From: RYN-111 sp963760125
GTDB lineage: Bacteria > Actinomycetota > Actinomycetes > Mycobacteriales > SCTD01
Direction of reading: 5' to 3'
Assembly (NCBI GenBank): GCA_963760125.1
Contig: CAVXBV010000017.1
Location: 62,001-126,000 of the forward strand
Length of the DNA stretch: 64,000 nucleotides
A program made the translations under genes and the position numbers. Within the stretch, counting starts at the first letter, position 1, and each line of letters opens with the position of its first letter. Under the pieces are notes generated by a model. It saw only the letters and a program-made list of their open reading frames with translations, had not been told where the DNA came from and did no database searches. Positions 41,596 to 50,284 of this stretch are shown here, piece by piece.

Positions 41596-42461
41596 GTCAG
41601 GGCGAGACCGGAGGCGAGCAGGACGCCGTACCCCAGCTGCAGCTTGGCCGTTGCCTGCAGCACGGCGACCAGGTCGCGGCCGACCGCGCCGGACCGGATC
41701 CGCCTGAGCGGACCGATCGCCAGGGGCGCGGCGAGCAGCGCCAGCAGGGACCCCGGGTGCGCGAACGCGACGGCGATCGCGATGAGGAAGGGTGCGACCA
41801 CCAGGCCCTCGTAGAGGACCCGACTGCGGGCGTCACCGAGCCGGACGGCCAGGGTGCGCTTGCCCGAGCCCGTGTCGGTCGGGATGTCGCGGACGTTGTT
41901 GGTGACGAGGATCGCGCAGGCGAGCGCGCCGCTGGCGACACCACCGGCGAGCGCCAGCCAGGTGAGGCGCTCGAGCTGGACGTAGGTCGTGCCCATGACG
42001 GCGACGAGCCCGAAGAACACGAACACGGAGGCCTCCCCGAAGCCGCGGTAGCCGTAGGGGTTCTTCCCTCCGGTGTAGCCCCAGGCGGCGGCAAGGGCTG
42101 CCGCGCCGATGAGCAGGAGCCACAGGGAGGTCAGCAGCGCGAGCGCCAGGCCGGCGACGGCGGCGATGGCCAACGCGAGCAGGGCGGCGCGCAGGACCTG
42201 CCTGGCCGGGGCGATCCCCTGGCCCACCAGGCGCAGCGGACCGACGCGCACCTCGTCGGTACCGCGGATGCCGTCGCTGTAGTCGTTGGCGTAGTTGACG
42301 CCGACCTGCAGCGCCAGGGCGACGAGCAGGGCCAGCAGAGCACGAAGAGGTCGCGCGGATCCGTCAGCCACCGCGGCTCCGGTGCCCACGAGCACGGGGG
42401 TCACGGCGGCGGGGAGGGTGCGCGGACGGGCGCCTTCGAACCACTGGGCTGCTGTTGTCAT
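41592..42461 (-). CDS. menA: 1,4-dihydroxy-2-naphthoate polyprenyltransferase
   Basis: 289 residues from ATG 42461. UbiA-family integral membrane enzyme joining DHNA to the polyprenyl chain, giving demethylmenaquinone. WFEGARPRTLPAAVTPVLVG, the Asp-rich motif VNYANDYSDGIRGTDE, ILVTNNVRDIPTDTGSGKRT (second Asp motif) and YGYRGFGEASVFVFFGLVAV. The ORF extends further upstream, but only this start makes family sequence, and it overlaps the menE stop by four bases. Confidence 0.95.
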   Translation of the reverse strand: MTTAAQWFEGARPRTLPAAVTPVLVGTGAAVADGSARPLRALLALLVALALQVGVNYANDYSDGIRGTDEVRVGPLRLVGQGIAPARQVLRAALLALAIAAVAGLALALLTSLWLLLIGAAALAAAWGYTGGKNPYGYRGFGEASVFVFFGLVAVMGTTYVQLERLTWLALAGGVASGALACAILVTNNVRDIPTDTGSGKRTLAVRLGDARSRVLYEGLVVAPFLIAIAVAFAHPGSLLALLAAPLAIGPLRRIRSGAVGRDLVAVLQATAKLQLGYGVLLASGLALT

Positions 42462-43456
42462 GGTGTCCACGAGCGTAGGGCGCGCCGGTCCACCTTGCCG
42501 CCGGGCAGCAGCGGCAGGACGTCGAGGACGACGACCTGCTTGGGGGCCGCGACGCGAGACACCTTGGCAGCAACCAGATCTCGCGCCTCCTCCAGGGAGA
42601 GCGCCGCATCGAGGGTGAGGAACGCCACCACGCGCTCCCCCCACTCCTCGTCGGGCAGCCCCACGACGGCGACCTCCCGGACCGCGGGGTGCGCGGCGAG
42701 AGCCTGCTCGACGGCGAGCGGCGCGACCTTCTCGCCGCCGGTGACGATCACGTCATCGGCACGGCCGAGCACCTGCAGCCGACCGTCGGTCACGATCCCC
42801 AGGTCGGAGGTGGTGAAGCGCCCCTCGAACCGCGACCCGTCGCGGTAGCCGCGGGCCACCACGGCGCCGCGCAGCACCACCCGGTCGGTGACGTCGACCG
42901 TCACCCCGGGCAGCGGCGTCCCGTCGTACACGCACCCGCCGCTCGTCTCCGTCATGCCGTACGTCGTGACGACCCTGATGCCGCGAGCCCGCGCGTCCGC
43001 CAGCAACGACGGAGCAGCGGCCGCGCCGCCGAGCAGGACGGCGTCGAAGGCCAGCAGACGCCGGTCGTCGAGCAACCGGACCAGCTGGGTCGGGACCAAC
43101 GAGGTGAAGCGGCAGCCCTCGGGCTCGGCCGAGGGCGCCGGCCCGGCGGCGAGGGAGCGGAGCGCGACCTGCAGACCGGCGATGTGGGTCAGGGGCAAGG
43201 TGATCCACCAGCGCCCCTCACCGATCACCTCGGCGGTGGCGTTGCGCGAGGCCGCCAGGCAGCCGGCCGTGAGCTCCACGTATTTCGGCTCGCCCGTGGA
43301 GCCCGAGGTCGGGACGACGAGGCAGACCTCGTCGTCCACGTCGCCGGTGACGCGCGGGTCGGTCGTGACCGCGGGGCCGGTGCCGTCGAGCGCGGCGCGC
43401 AGGGCGTCGTACAGGTCCCGGCCGGGCTCGGGAGCGAGCACACGGAGGGGACGCAC
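42458..43456 (-). CDS. menE: o-Succinylbenzoate-CoA ligase
   Basis: 332 residues, the short actinobacterial form of MenE. P-loop CLVVPTSGSTGEPKYVELTA, THIAGLQVALRSLAAG, TYGMTETSGGCVYDG, RFTTSDLGIVTDGRLQVLGR, ADDVIVTGGEKVAPLAVEQA, and the catalytic Lys near LPLLPGGKVDRRALRSW. Activates o-succinylbenzoate for MenB. GTG start with CAGGAT six bases upstream as a likely -10, so leaderless. Heads the menE-menA-membrane protein operon. Confidence 0.94.
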   Translation of the reverse strand: MRPLRVLAPEPGRDLYDALRAALDGTGPAVTTDPRVTGDVDDEVCLVVPTSGSTGEPKYVELTAGCLAASRNATAEVIGEGRWWITLPLTHIAGLQVALRSLAAGPAPSAEPEGCRFTSLVPTQLVRLLDDRRLLAFDAVLLGGAAAAPSLLADARARGIRVVTTYGMTETSGGCVYDGTPLPGVTVDVTDRVVLRGAVVARGYRDGSRFEGRFTTSDLGIVTDGRLQVLGRADDVIVTGGEKVAPLAVEQALAAHPAVREVAVVGLPDEEWGERVVAFLTLDAALSLEEARDLVAAKVSRVAAPKQVVVLDVLPLLPGGKVDRRALRSWTP

Positions 43457-43462
43457 CGCGTC

Positions 43463-43468
43463 ATCCTG
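43463..43468 (-). promoter_or_regulatory. -10 hexamer of a leaderless promoter (menE)
   Basis: Minus-strand CAGGAT six bases before the GTG at 43456; five of six bases fit TAGGAT-like -10 elements. Confidence 0.45.
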
Positions 43469-43499
43469 TCAGGAGGTGACGAACGAGAGGGACACGCCG

Positions 43500-44207
43500 A
43501 TGGAGTTCATCGACACGGACTTGCGCGGAGCGCGCTTCGTGCGGGCAGATCTGACGGGCGTCGTGATGCGGGGCGTGGACCTCGCCGGAGCAGACCTCGA
43601 TGCGCCGTGGATCGCCGAGGACGACCGCGGTCTGCAGGTGAACGGCGTCGACGTGGCGCCGCTCGTCGAGGCCGAGCTCGACCGGCGCTTCCCCGGTCGT
43701 GGCCTGCGGCGGGCCACCGACCTCGCTGGGCTCCGGGCAGCCTGGTCGGCCGTCGAGGCGGCCTGGGACGGGGCCCTGGCTCGCGCAGCGGCGATGCCGT
43801 CCGGGTCGGTGGAGGTGTCCGTGGCGGGGGAGTGGACGTTCGCACAGACGCTGCGTCACCTGGTCATGGCGACCGACGTCTGGCTGCGCGGGGCGGTGCT
43901 GGGTGCCGAGCAGCCCTTCCACCCGCTCGGGCAGCCGTTCACCGAGTTCGCCTCCGACGGCTACGACCTGTCGGTCTTCAGCACCGAGCAGCCGACCTAC
44001 GACGAGGTGCTGGCCGCACGGTCGGACCGGGTCGGTCAGGTCCGTGCCTTCCTGGGAGGAGGAGTGGACCTGGCGGGCACGGCGCAGCACCCCTGGGCGG
44101 CCGACCGCACGGTGTCGGTCCTGCGCTGCCTGCACGTGATCCTCAAGGAGGAGTGGGACCACCTGAGGTTCGCGCTGCGCGATCTCGACGTGATCGCGGC
44201 TCAGTAG
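43500..44207 (+). CDS. Pentapeptide-repeat / DinB-like fusion protein
   Basis: 235 residues from ATG 43500 (GAGAGG ten bases upstream). The first 40 residues, FIDTDLRGARFVRADLTGVV, MRGVDLAGADLDAP, contain pentapeptide A(D/N)LxX-type repeats. From about residue 75 a four-helix DinB_2-like domain follows, with AGEWTFAQTLRHLVMATDVW (metal His), and HVILKEEWDHLRFALRDLDV near the end. DinB-superfamily proteins often bind metal and use bacillithiol or mycothiol. Function unknown. The last seven bases overlap the menB 3' end. Confidence 0.8.
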   Translation: MEFIDTDLRGARFVRADLTGVVMRGVDLAGADLDAPWIAEDDRGLQVNGVDVAPLVEAELDRRFPGRGLRRATDLAGLRAAWSAVEAAWDGALARAAAMPSGSVEVSVAGEWTFAQTLRHLVMATDVWLRGAVLGAEQPFHPLGQPFTEFASDGYDLSVFSTEQPTYDEVLAARSDRVGQVRAFLGGGVDLAGTAQHPWAADRTVSVLRCLHVILKEEWDHLRFALRDLDVIAAQ

Positions 44208-45100
44208 TAGTACGGGAACGGCGACCAGTCGGGCTCGCGCTTGTCCAGGAAGGAGTCGCGGCCCTCCACCGCCTCGTCGGTCATGTACGCGAGTCGGGTC
44301 GCCTCGCCGGCGAACACCTGCTGTCCCATGAGCCCGTCGTCGACGAGGTTGAAGGCGAACTTCAGCATCCGCTGGGCCTGCGGGCTCTTGCCGAGGATCG
44401 TGACGCCCCACGCGATGGCCGTGCGCTCGAGGTCGGCATGGTCGACAACCTTGTTCACCGCGCCCATGCGGTGCATGTCCTCGGCGCTGTGCACCTCGCC
44501 CAGGAAGAAGATCTGCCGGGCGAACTTCTGGCCCACCTGCTTGGCGAGGTAGGCGCTGCCGTACCCGCCGTCGAACGATCCGACGTCGGCGTCGGTCTGC
44601 TTGAACTTCGCGTGCTCGCGGCTGGCGAGCGTGAGGTCGCAGACGACGTGCAGCGAGTGACCGCCGCCGGCCGCCCAGCCGTTCACGACCGCGATGACGA
44701 CCTTGGGCATCGTGCGGATGAGGCGCTGGACCTCCAGGATGTGCAGCCGACCGGCGTCCGCCGGGTTCACGACGTTGTCGTCCCCGGCGTACTGGTAGCC
44801 GGACCGCCCCCGGATCCGCTGGTCGCCGCCGGAGCAGAAGGCCCACCCGCCGTCCTTGGGCGCCGGTCCGTTGCCCGTCAGGAGCACGCAACCGACGTCG
44901 GGGCTCATGCGCGCGTGGTCCAGCGCGCGGTAGAGCTCATCGACCGTCCCGGGCCGGAAGGCGTTGCGGACCTCGGGCCGGTCGAACGCGATCCGGACGA
45001 TGCCGTGGGTGACGTGCCGGTGGTAGGTGATGTCGGTCAGGTCAAAGCCCGGGACCGCCTTCCACTCGCTCGCGTCGAAGGTCTCTGAAACGGTGGTCAC
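44201..45100 (-). CDS. menB: 1,4-dihydroxy-2-naphthoyl-CoA synthase
   Basis: 299 residues, crotonase fold. Cyclises o-succinylbenzoyl-CoA. IAFDRPEVRNAFRPGTVDEL, the oxyanion and substrate region FCSGGDQRIRGRSGYQY, VNGWAAGGGHSLHVVCDLTL, DADVGSFDGGYGSAYLAKQV, and the C-terminal REPDWSPFPYYY typical of MenB. GTG at 45100 with TAGGGT six bases upstream, so leaderless. Divergent from menC, with the two start codons only 24 bases apart. Confidence 0.96.
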   Translation of the reverse strand: MTTVSETFDASEWKAVPGFDLTDITYHRHVTHGIVRIAFDRPEVRNAFRPGTVDELYRALDHARMSPDVGCVLLTGNGPAPKDGGWAFCSGGDQRIRGRSGYQYAGDDNVVNPADAGRLHILEVQRLIRTMPKVVIAVVNGWAAGGGHSLHVVCDLTLASREHAKFKQTDADVGSFDGGYGSAYLAKQVGQKFARQIFFLGEVHSAEDMHRMGAVNKVVDHADLERTAIAWGVTILGKSPQAQRMLKFAFNLVDDGLMGQQVFAGEATRLAYMTDEAVEGRDSFLDKREPDWSPFPYYY

Positions 45101-45106
45101 GTGGAC

Positions 45107-45112
45107 ACCCTA
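45107..45112 (-). promoter_or_regulatory. -10 hexamer of a leaderless promoter (menB)
   Basis: Minus-strand TAGGGT six bases before the GTG at 45100. Its -35 would lie inside the menC coding sequence, and the complementary bases overlap the menC ribosome binding site (AGGAG, 45112-45116). Confidence 0.6.
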
Positions 45113-45124
45113 GGAGCGCAGGTC

Positions 45125-46054
45125 GTGTCGATCCCGATGCGCGTCCCCTTCCGCGGGGTCACGCACCGCGAAGCCCTGCTGCTCGAGGGCCCCGCCGGGT
45201 GGGGAGAGTTCAGCCCCTTCCTGGAGTACGGCGACGAGGAGGCCAGTCGCTGGCTGGCCGCCGCGGTCGAGGCCGCGACGCAGGGGTGGCCCGCCCCGGT
45301 GCGTTCCTCGGTCCCCGTGAACGCGACCGTCCCGGCAGTGGCGGACGTCGCGGGGGTGCTCGCGCGGTTCCCCGGCTGCACGACGGCCAAGGTGAAGGTG
45401 GCGCAGGCCGGGCAGTCGCTGGACGACGACGTCGCGCGGGTCGCGTCGGTGCGGGCGCTGCTGGGCCCGGAAGGCCGGATCCGGGTGGACGCCAACGGCG
45501 CCTGGTCGGTGGCCGAGGCGGTCACGGCGCTGCGGGAGCTGGGGGGCTTCGGCCTGGAGTACTGCGAGCAGCCGTGCGCCTCGGTCGAGGAGCTCGCGTC
45601 GGTGCGGACGCGGGTGGACGTGCCGATCGCTGCGGACGAGTCGGTCCGCAAGGCGACGGACCCGCTGCGGGTGGCACGGGCCGGAGCAGCGGACGTCCTC
45701 GTGCTCAAGGTCGCGCCGCTCGGCGGCGTCGCGTCGGCGCTGCGGATCGCGCAGGAGTGCGGCTTGCCGGTGGTGGTGAGCAGCGCGCTCGACACGTCCG
45801 TCGGCATCCGGGCGGGCGTCGCGCTGGCCGCCGCGCTACCCGTGCTGCCCTTCGCCTGCGGGCTCGCCACGACCTCCCTGCTCAGCGGTGACGTGGTCGA
45901 CGCCTCGCTCGACGGGCACGGCGGCACCCTCCCGGTCGGTGACCTGCAGGTGTCCCGCGACCTGCTGGAGCAGTGGGCCGCCCCCGCCGATCGACGGGAC
46001 TGGTGGCTGGCGCGCTACGCCCGCTGCCTGGCCCTGCTTGGATCAGCGACGTGA
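45125..46054 (+). CDS. menC: o-Succinylbenzoate synthase
   Basis: 309 residues from GTG 45125, chosen because AGGAG (45112-45116) lies eight bases upstream. The frame is open to a GTG at 45101 that abuts the menB start and lacks an RBS. Enolase-superfamily enzyme dehydrating SHCHC. IPMRVPFRGVTHREALLLEG, catalytic Lys in TTAKVKVAQAG, metal ligands in IRVDANGAWSV, EYCEQP and IAADESVRK, and the second Lys in DVLVLKVAPLGG. The stop overlaps menD. Confidence 0.93.
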   Translation: MSIPMRVPFRGVTHREALLLEGPAGWGEFSPFLEYGDEEASRWLAAAVEAATQGWPAPVRSSVPVNATVPAVADVAGVLARFPGCTTAKVKVAQAGQSLDDDVARVASVRALLGPEGRIRVDANGAWSVAEAVTALRELGGFGLEYCEQPCASVEELASVRTRVDVPIAADESVRKATDPLRVARAGAADVLVLKVAPLGGVASALRIAQECGLPVVVSSALDTSVGIRAGVALAAALPVLPFACGLATTSLLSGDVVDASLDGHGGTLPVGDLQVSRDLLEQWAAPADRRDWWLARYARCLALLGSAT

Positions 46055-47703
46055 ACCCGTCGACCGCGCTGGCCCGCACGCTGGTCGACGAGCTGGTCCG
46101 CGGCGGGGTCACGGACGCGGTGCTCGCCCCCGGGTCGCGGTCCGCGCCGCTGGCCTTCGCCTTGCACGCTGCCGACGCCGCCGGACAGCTGCGGCTGCAC
46201 GTGCGCATCGACGAGCGCTCGGCCGGCTTCCTGGCCCTCGGACTGGCCAAGGCCTCCGGCCGCCCGGTCCCGGTGGTCACGACGTCCGGTACGGCCGCGG
46301 TCAACCTGCACCCCGCGGTCGTCGAGGCGTCGCACGCCCACGTGCCCCTGCTGCTCCTCACGGCCGACCGGCCACCGGAGCTCCGCGGCTCCGGCGCCAA
46401 CCAGACGATCGACCAGCTCAAGCTGTACGGCGAGGCGGTGCGCCTGTTCGTCGAGGTCGGCGCCCCCGAGGTCGGTCAGGGGTCGTACTGGCGCTCGCTG
46501 GCCTGCCGGGCGCTGTCGACGGCGCTCGGGGACCTGGGCGCCGCGCCCGGGCCGGTGCACCTCAACCTCGCCTTCCGGGACCCGCTCGTCCCCTCGAACG
46601 GCGACCTGGAGCCTGGTCGCCCGGACGGGGCGTCGTGGACCCACCGGGTGGCTCGCGTCGACGTGCGCGACGACCCCAGCGAGAACCTGCCGGAGCGGAC
46701 CGTCGTCGTCCTGGGCGACGGCGGTCACGCCGCCGAGGCGCTGGCGCTCGCCAGCCGTTGCCGGTTTCCGGTGGTCGCGGAGCCGTCGAGCGGAGCAGCC
46801 GGACCGATGGTCATCGGCGCCGCTGAGATGCTGCTCGGCGTGCCCGGGTGGCTGGAGGCGCACCTGCCCGAGCGGGTCCTGGTCGTCGGCCGGCCGACCC
46901 TGTCGCGGGCGGTCGGGCGCCTGCTCGCGAGCGCGCCCTGCGACGTGGTCGCGGAGCACGGCAGCTGGTCGGACGCCGGTCACGTGGCGTCGCGGGTGCT
47001 TCCCGCGGTACCCCGGGTGGAGGCGCCGGTCGGGGACGGGCGGCACCCCGGACAGGGGGAGTGGGCGCAGGGCTGGGTCGAGGCGGGGCAGGCGGCCCGC
47101 GACGTGGTGGAGGCCGTCCTCGGGGAGGACCTGTCCGAACCGGCAGTCGCGGCCGAGGTGCTCGCCGGGGCGCAGGGGCTCGTCGTCGTCGGGTCGAGCA
47201 AGCCGGTGCGCGACCTGCTCCTGGCCGGTGGCCGTGAGGGCGTGCGGGTGCTCGCCAACCGCGGCGCGGCCGGGATCGACGGGCTCGTCTCGACGGCCGT
47301 GGGCGCCGCCCTGGCGGACGGCGGTCCGACGCTCGCGCTGCTCGGCGACCTGACGTTCCTGCACGACAGCAACGGGCTGGTGATCGGGCCGGACGAGCCG
47401 CGACCGGACCTCACGGTCGTGGTGGTGAACAACGACGGGGGTGCGATCTTCGGGCTGCTCGAGCAGGGCGCACCGGAGCATGCCGACGCGTTCGAGCGGG
47501 TGTTCGGCACGCCGCACGGAGTCGACCTCGCGTCGCTGTGCGCGGCCACCGGGACGCCGCACGCGCTAGTCACCACCCGGGCCGAGTTGCGTGAGGCTCT
47601 GGTGTTCGGAGGGATCCGCGTCGTCGAGGTCCGCACCGACCGGACCGCCGCGATCGACCTCGACCGCCGCCTGCGCGCTGCCGTGGCCGCCGCCGTCCGC
47701 TGA
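46051..47703 (+). CDS. menD: 2-succinyl-5-enolpyruvyl-6-hydroxy-3-cyclohexene-1-carboxylate synthase
   Basis: 550 residues from GTG 46051, overlapping the menC stop by four bases. ThDP-dependent addition of 2-oxoglutarate to isochorismate. TDAVLAPGSRSAPLAFALHA, ERSAGFLALGLAKASGRPVP, VVTTSGTAAVNLHPAVVEAS, LTADRPPELRGSGANQTIDQ, ANRGAAGIDGLVSTAVGAAL, and the ThDP/Mg motif LLGDLTFLHDSNGL followed by VVVNNDGGAIFGLLEQG. All family motifs are intact. Confidence 0.96.
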   Translation: MNPSTALARTLVDELVRGGVTDAVLAPGSRSAPLAFALHAADAAGQLRLHVRIDERSAGFLALGLAKASGRPVPVVTTSGTAAVNLHPAVVEASHAHVPLLLLTADRPPELRGSGANQTIDQLKLYGEAVRLFVEVGAPEVGQGSYWRSLACRALSTALGDLGAAPGPVHLNLAFRDPLVPSNGDLEPGRPDGASWTHRVARVDVRDDPSENLPERTVVVLGDGGHAAEALALASRCRFPVVAEPSSGAAGPMVIGAAEMLLGVPGWLEAHLPERVLVVGRPTLSRAVGRLLASAPCDVVAEHGSWSDAGHVASRVLPAVPRVEAPVGDGRHPGQGEWAQGWVEAGQAARDVVEAVLGEDLSEPAVAAEVLAGAQGLVVVGSSKPVRDLLLAGGREGVRVLANRGAAGIDGLVSTAVGAALADGGPTLALLGDLTFLHDSNGLVIGPDEPRPDLTVVVVNNDGGAIFGLLEQGAPEHADAFERVFGTPHGVDLASLCAATGTPHALVTTRAELREALVFGGIRVVEVRTDRTAAIDLDRRLRAAVAAAVR

Positions 47704-47706
47704 CCG

Positions 47707-48945
47707 TCAGGATTGCAGGGCGTCGCGCATCGGCACGAGCTTGGCATTGCTCTCCGCGAGCTCGCGCTCCGGCTCGGAGCCGGCCACGATGCCGCACCCG
47801 GCGAACAGCCGGATCCGCGCCGGGTCGGCCGGGTCGACCTGGCCGCACCGCAGGGCGATCCCCCACTCGCCGTCGCCAGAGGCGTCCATCCAGCCGATCG
47901 GACCGGCGTACCGCCCCCGGTCCAGCCCCTCGATCTCGCGGATGACCTCGCCGGCCCGCTGTGTCGGGGTCCCGCACACGGCTGCCGACGGGTGCAGCGA
48001 CGCGACGAGACGCAGCGACGTGGAGCCGTCCACCACGGTCCCTCGCACGTCGCTGGCCAGGTGCATCACGTTCGGCAGCTCGAGCACGAACGGGTCCTCG
48101 GGCACCTCGACCTCGGCGCAGTGGAGCGCCAGCGCCTCCACGACCGACCGGACGCCGTACCCGTGCTCCTCGATGTCCTTCACCGACCGCGCGAGCGACC
48201 GGCCTTGGCGCTCGTCGCGCGCCGCGTCGCCGGACCGGCGCAGCGTCCCGGCGAGCACGCGAGACGTCGCGACCCCGTCGCGCAGGCGCACCAGCATCTC
48301 GGGGGTCGCGCCCACCAGCCCGTCGACCGCGAAGACCCAGCAGCCCGGGTACGCCGCATCGAGCTGGCGCAGGGGCCAGCGCACGTCCAGGGGCACGGCG
48401 GAGCGCACCTCGACGTCGCGCGCGAGCACCACCTTGGCGACCTCGCCGGCCTCGATCCGGCGGACCGCCTCAGCGACCACGGAGACCCACTCGGTCGCCG
48501 ACCGGCTGCCGTCCGCGAAGGCGACGGACTCGGGCGCGACCACCGGCAGCACCGGCGGCAGCACGGCAGCGATGGGGCCGACGGTGGTGATCCACCACTG
48601 CCCGTCCCGATGACCGACGACCACCTCGGGGACGACGAGCACCGACGGCGCGGAGGCCTCGAACGCGAACGACCCGAAGGCGACCAGCCCTGACCCCGGC
48701 ACGCGGATGCCGTCGATCACCTGACAGCCGGCGACGACGCTGTCCCACCAGTCCTGCGCCTGCGCGAAGCGCGCCGGCCCCGACACCTCCACGCGGAACG
48801 CCTCGCCCCAGCCGACCAGTCCCTCGCCGGCGGACGTCCAGGCGAGCGCGCCGTCGGCGGGAAGCAGGTCGAGGAGCGCACCGGGGTCGGCCAGCGAGGT
48901 CGTGCGGACCTCGAGCAGGTCGACGTCCACGGCAGGCAGCAGCAC
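47707..48945 (-). CDS. menF: Isochorismate synthase (menaquinone-specific type)
   Basis: 412 residues from GTG 48945, a start supported by TACCAT exactly six bases upstream. Converts chorismate to isochorismate. Chorismate-binding core: RRIEAGEVAKVVLARDVEVR, GCWVFAVDGLVGATPEMLVR, SRVLAGTLRRSGD, KDIEEHGYGVRSVVEALALH, LHPSAAVCGTPTQRAGEVIR, YAGPIGWMDASGDGEWGIAL, and FAGCGIVAGSEPERELAESN. The last block is diagnostic of MenF/EntC/DhbC. No siderophore genes are nearby, so a menaquinone role is favoured. Convergent with menD. Confidence 0.92.
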   Translation of the reverse strand: MLLPAVDVDLLEVRTTSLADPGALLDLLPADGALAWTSAGEGLVGWGEAFRVEVSGPARFAQAQDWWDSVVAGCQVIDGIRVPGSGLVAFGSFAFEASAPSVLVVPEVVVGHRDGQWWITTVGPIAAVLPPVLPVVAPESVAFADGSRSATEWVSVVAEAVRRIEAGEVAKVVLARDVEVRSAVPLDVRWPLRQLDAAYPGCWVFAVDGLVGATPEMLVRLRDGVATSRVLAGTLRRSGDAARDERQGRSLARSVKDIEEHGYGVRSVVEALALHCAEVEVPEDPFVLELPNVMHLASDVRGTVVDGSTSLRLVASLHPSAAVCGTPTQRAGEVIREIEGLDRGRYAGPIGWMDASGDGEWGIALRCGQVDPADPARIRLFAGCGIVAGSEPERELAESNAKLVPMRDALQS

Positions 48946-48951
48946 CTGCCC

Positions 48952-48957
48952 ATGGTA
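48952..48957 (-). promoter_or_regulatory. -10 hexamer of a leaderless promoter (menF)
   Basis: Minus-strand TACCAT six bases before GTG 48945. It and the amidohydrolase promoter share their upstream 30 bases back to back. Confidence 0.5.
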
Positions 48958-48985
48958 GGTCGCGCGCCCCCGCACGGCAGCCGGT

Positions 48986-48991
48986 GAGAAT
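48986..48991 (+). promoter_or_regulatory. Possible -10 hexamer (amidohydrolase)
   Basis: GAGAAT six bases before ATG 48998. It keeps the conserved A at position 2 and the final T but lacks the initial T. Confidence 0.4.
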
Positions 48992-48997
48992 GAGTGG

Positions 48998-50237
48998 ATG
49001 ACCGCCACCGTCCACGCCGCCGACGTGGTCCTGACGATGGCCGACGGGGAGCTGGCCGAGCCGCTCCGGGACGGTGCCGTGCTCGTGGAGGGCGACCGGG
49101 TCGTGGCCGTCGGGCCGCGCGCGGACGTCGAGCGCCAGGCAGGGGGCGCCCGGATGCGCCGCTGGCCCGGGATCCTCACGCCCGGCCTGGTCAACGCGCA
49201 CGCGCACCTGGAGTACGGCCCGCCCTTCGCGCACCTGGCTGCCGCCGGGCTGCCCTTCCCGGAGTGGATGCTGTCGTTGAGCCGCATCCGCGCCGACCTC
49301 ACCGACACGGACTGGCAGGTCTCCGCCCGAGGCAGCGGTCACCTGCTGCTCAAGAGCGGCACCACGGCCGTCGCGGACGTCGTGACCCGCGGGCCCGCGA
49401 TCGGCGTCGCGACGTCGCTGGGCCTGCAAGGCATCTCGTACGGCGAGCTCGCCGGTGTCGACGACACCGGCTGGCCGGCGGCCCTGGCGCGGCTCGACGG
49501 GCTGCTGGGCACGCCGGGTCGGTCCAAGGGCGTGAGCCCACACACGCTGTACACGCTGGGAACGCAGGTGTTCCGCGACCTCACGGCACTGGCGCGGTCC
49601 CGGGGGATGCGGCTTCACCCGCACCTGGCGGAGACCTCGGACGAGGCCGAATGGGTGCTCAGCGGGTCCGGCGCGTTCGGCCTGTTCGTCGAGCGGTTCG
49701 GCTTCGCCTTCGAGCTCGCGGGCGTCGGCGCCGGGGTGGGGCCGGTGCGCCACTGCGACGACCTCGGCGGGCTGGGGCCGGACGTGCACGTGGCGCACGG
49801 CGTCCACGCCGACGCCGACGACCGGGCGCTGCTGCGCGACGCGCGGGACGCTGGTGGCGCTGTGCACGCGGTCCAACGCGGTGCTCGGAGCCGGGGAGGC
49901 GCCCGTGGCGGACTACCTCGTCGAGGGGCCGGTGGCGCTGGGAACGGACTCGCTCGCCAGTAGCCCTGACCTGGACCTGCTGGCCGAGGCGCGAGCGGCC
50001 CGCGACCTGGCCCGGCGGCAGGGCCTGGAGCGCCCGGAGGAGCTGCTCGTGCGGGCCGCGACGACCGGTGGCGCACGCGCCATGGGCCTGGACCTCGGCA
50101 GGATCGTCCCCGGCGGCCGCGCCGACCTCGCGGTCTTCGACGTGCCGACGGCCGACCCGTACCGCGACCTGGTCGAGCACGGAGCCGGCCGTTGCGTCGC
50201 GACCGTCCTGGGCGGCCGGCTGGTCCACCGCCGATGA
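48998..50237 (+). CDS. Amidohydrolase/deaminase of the TRZ-ATZ type, frameshifted
   Basis: About 412 residues after repair of one surplus base near 49850 (the frame passes from LLRDARD to LVALCTRSNAVLGAGEAPVA). Metal motifs: TPGLVNAHAHLEYG (HxH), MRLHPHLAETSDEAEWVLSG, DVHVAHGVHADADD, and the Asp in VALGTDSLASSPDLDLL. This is the aminohydrolase subgroup that includes adenosine, guanine and 6-amino-6-deoxyfutalosine deaminases. Sitting between menF and menG, it may be a futalosine-route relic (MqnX-like) or an unrelated purine deaminase. The substrate is undecided. Confidence 0.75.
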
Positions 50238-50284
50238 GCCGGAGGTCACCCGGGCTCGAGTCGCTTTCACGGCGCGGGCGGACT

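Noticed and set aside
42689..45088. Very long plus-strand ORF across menE, the DinB gene and menB
   Set aside because: Only a high-GC open frame; three genes with clear family motifs occupy other frames.
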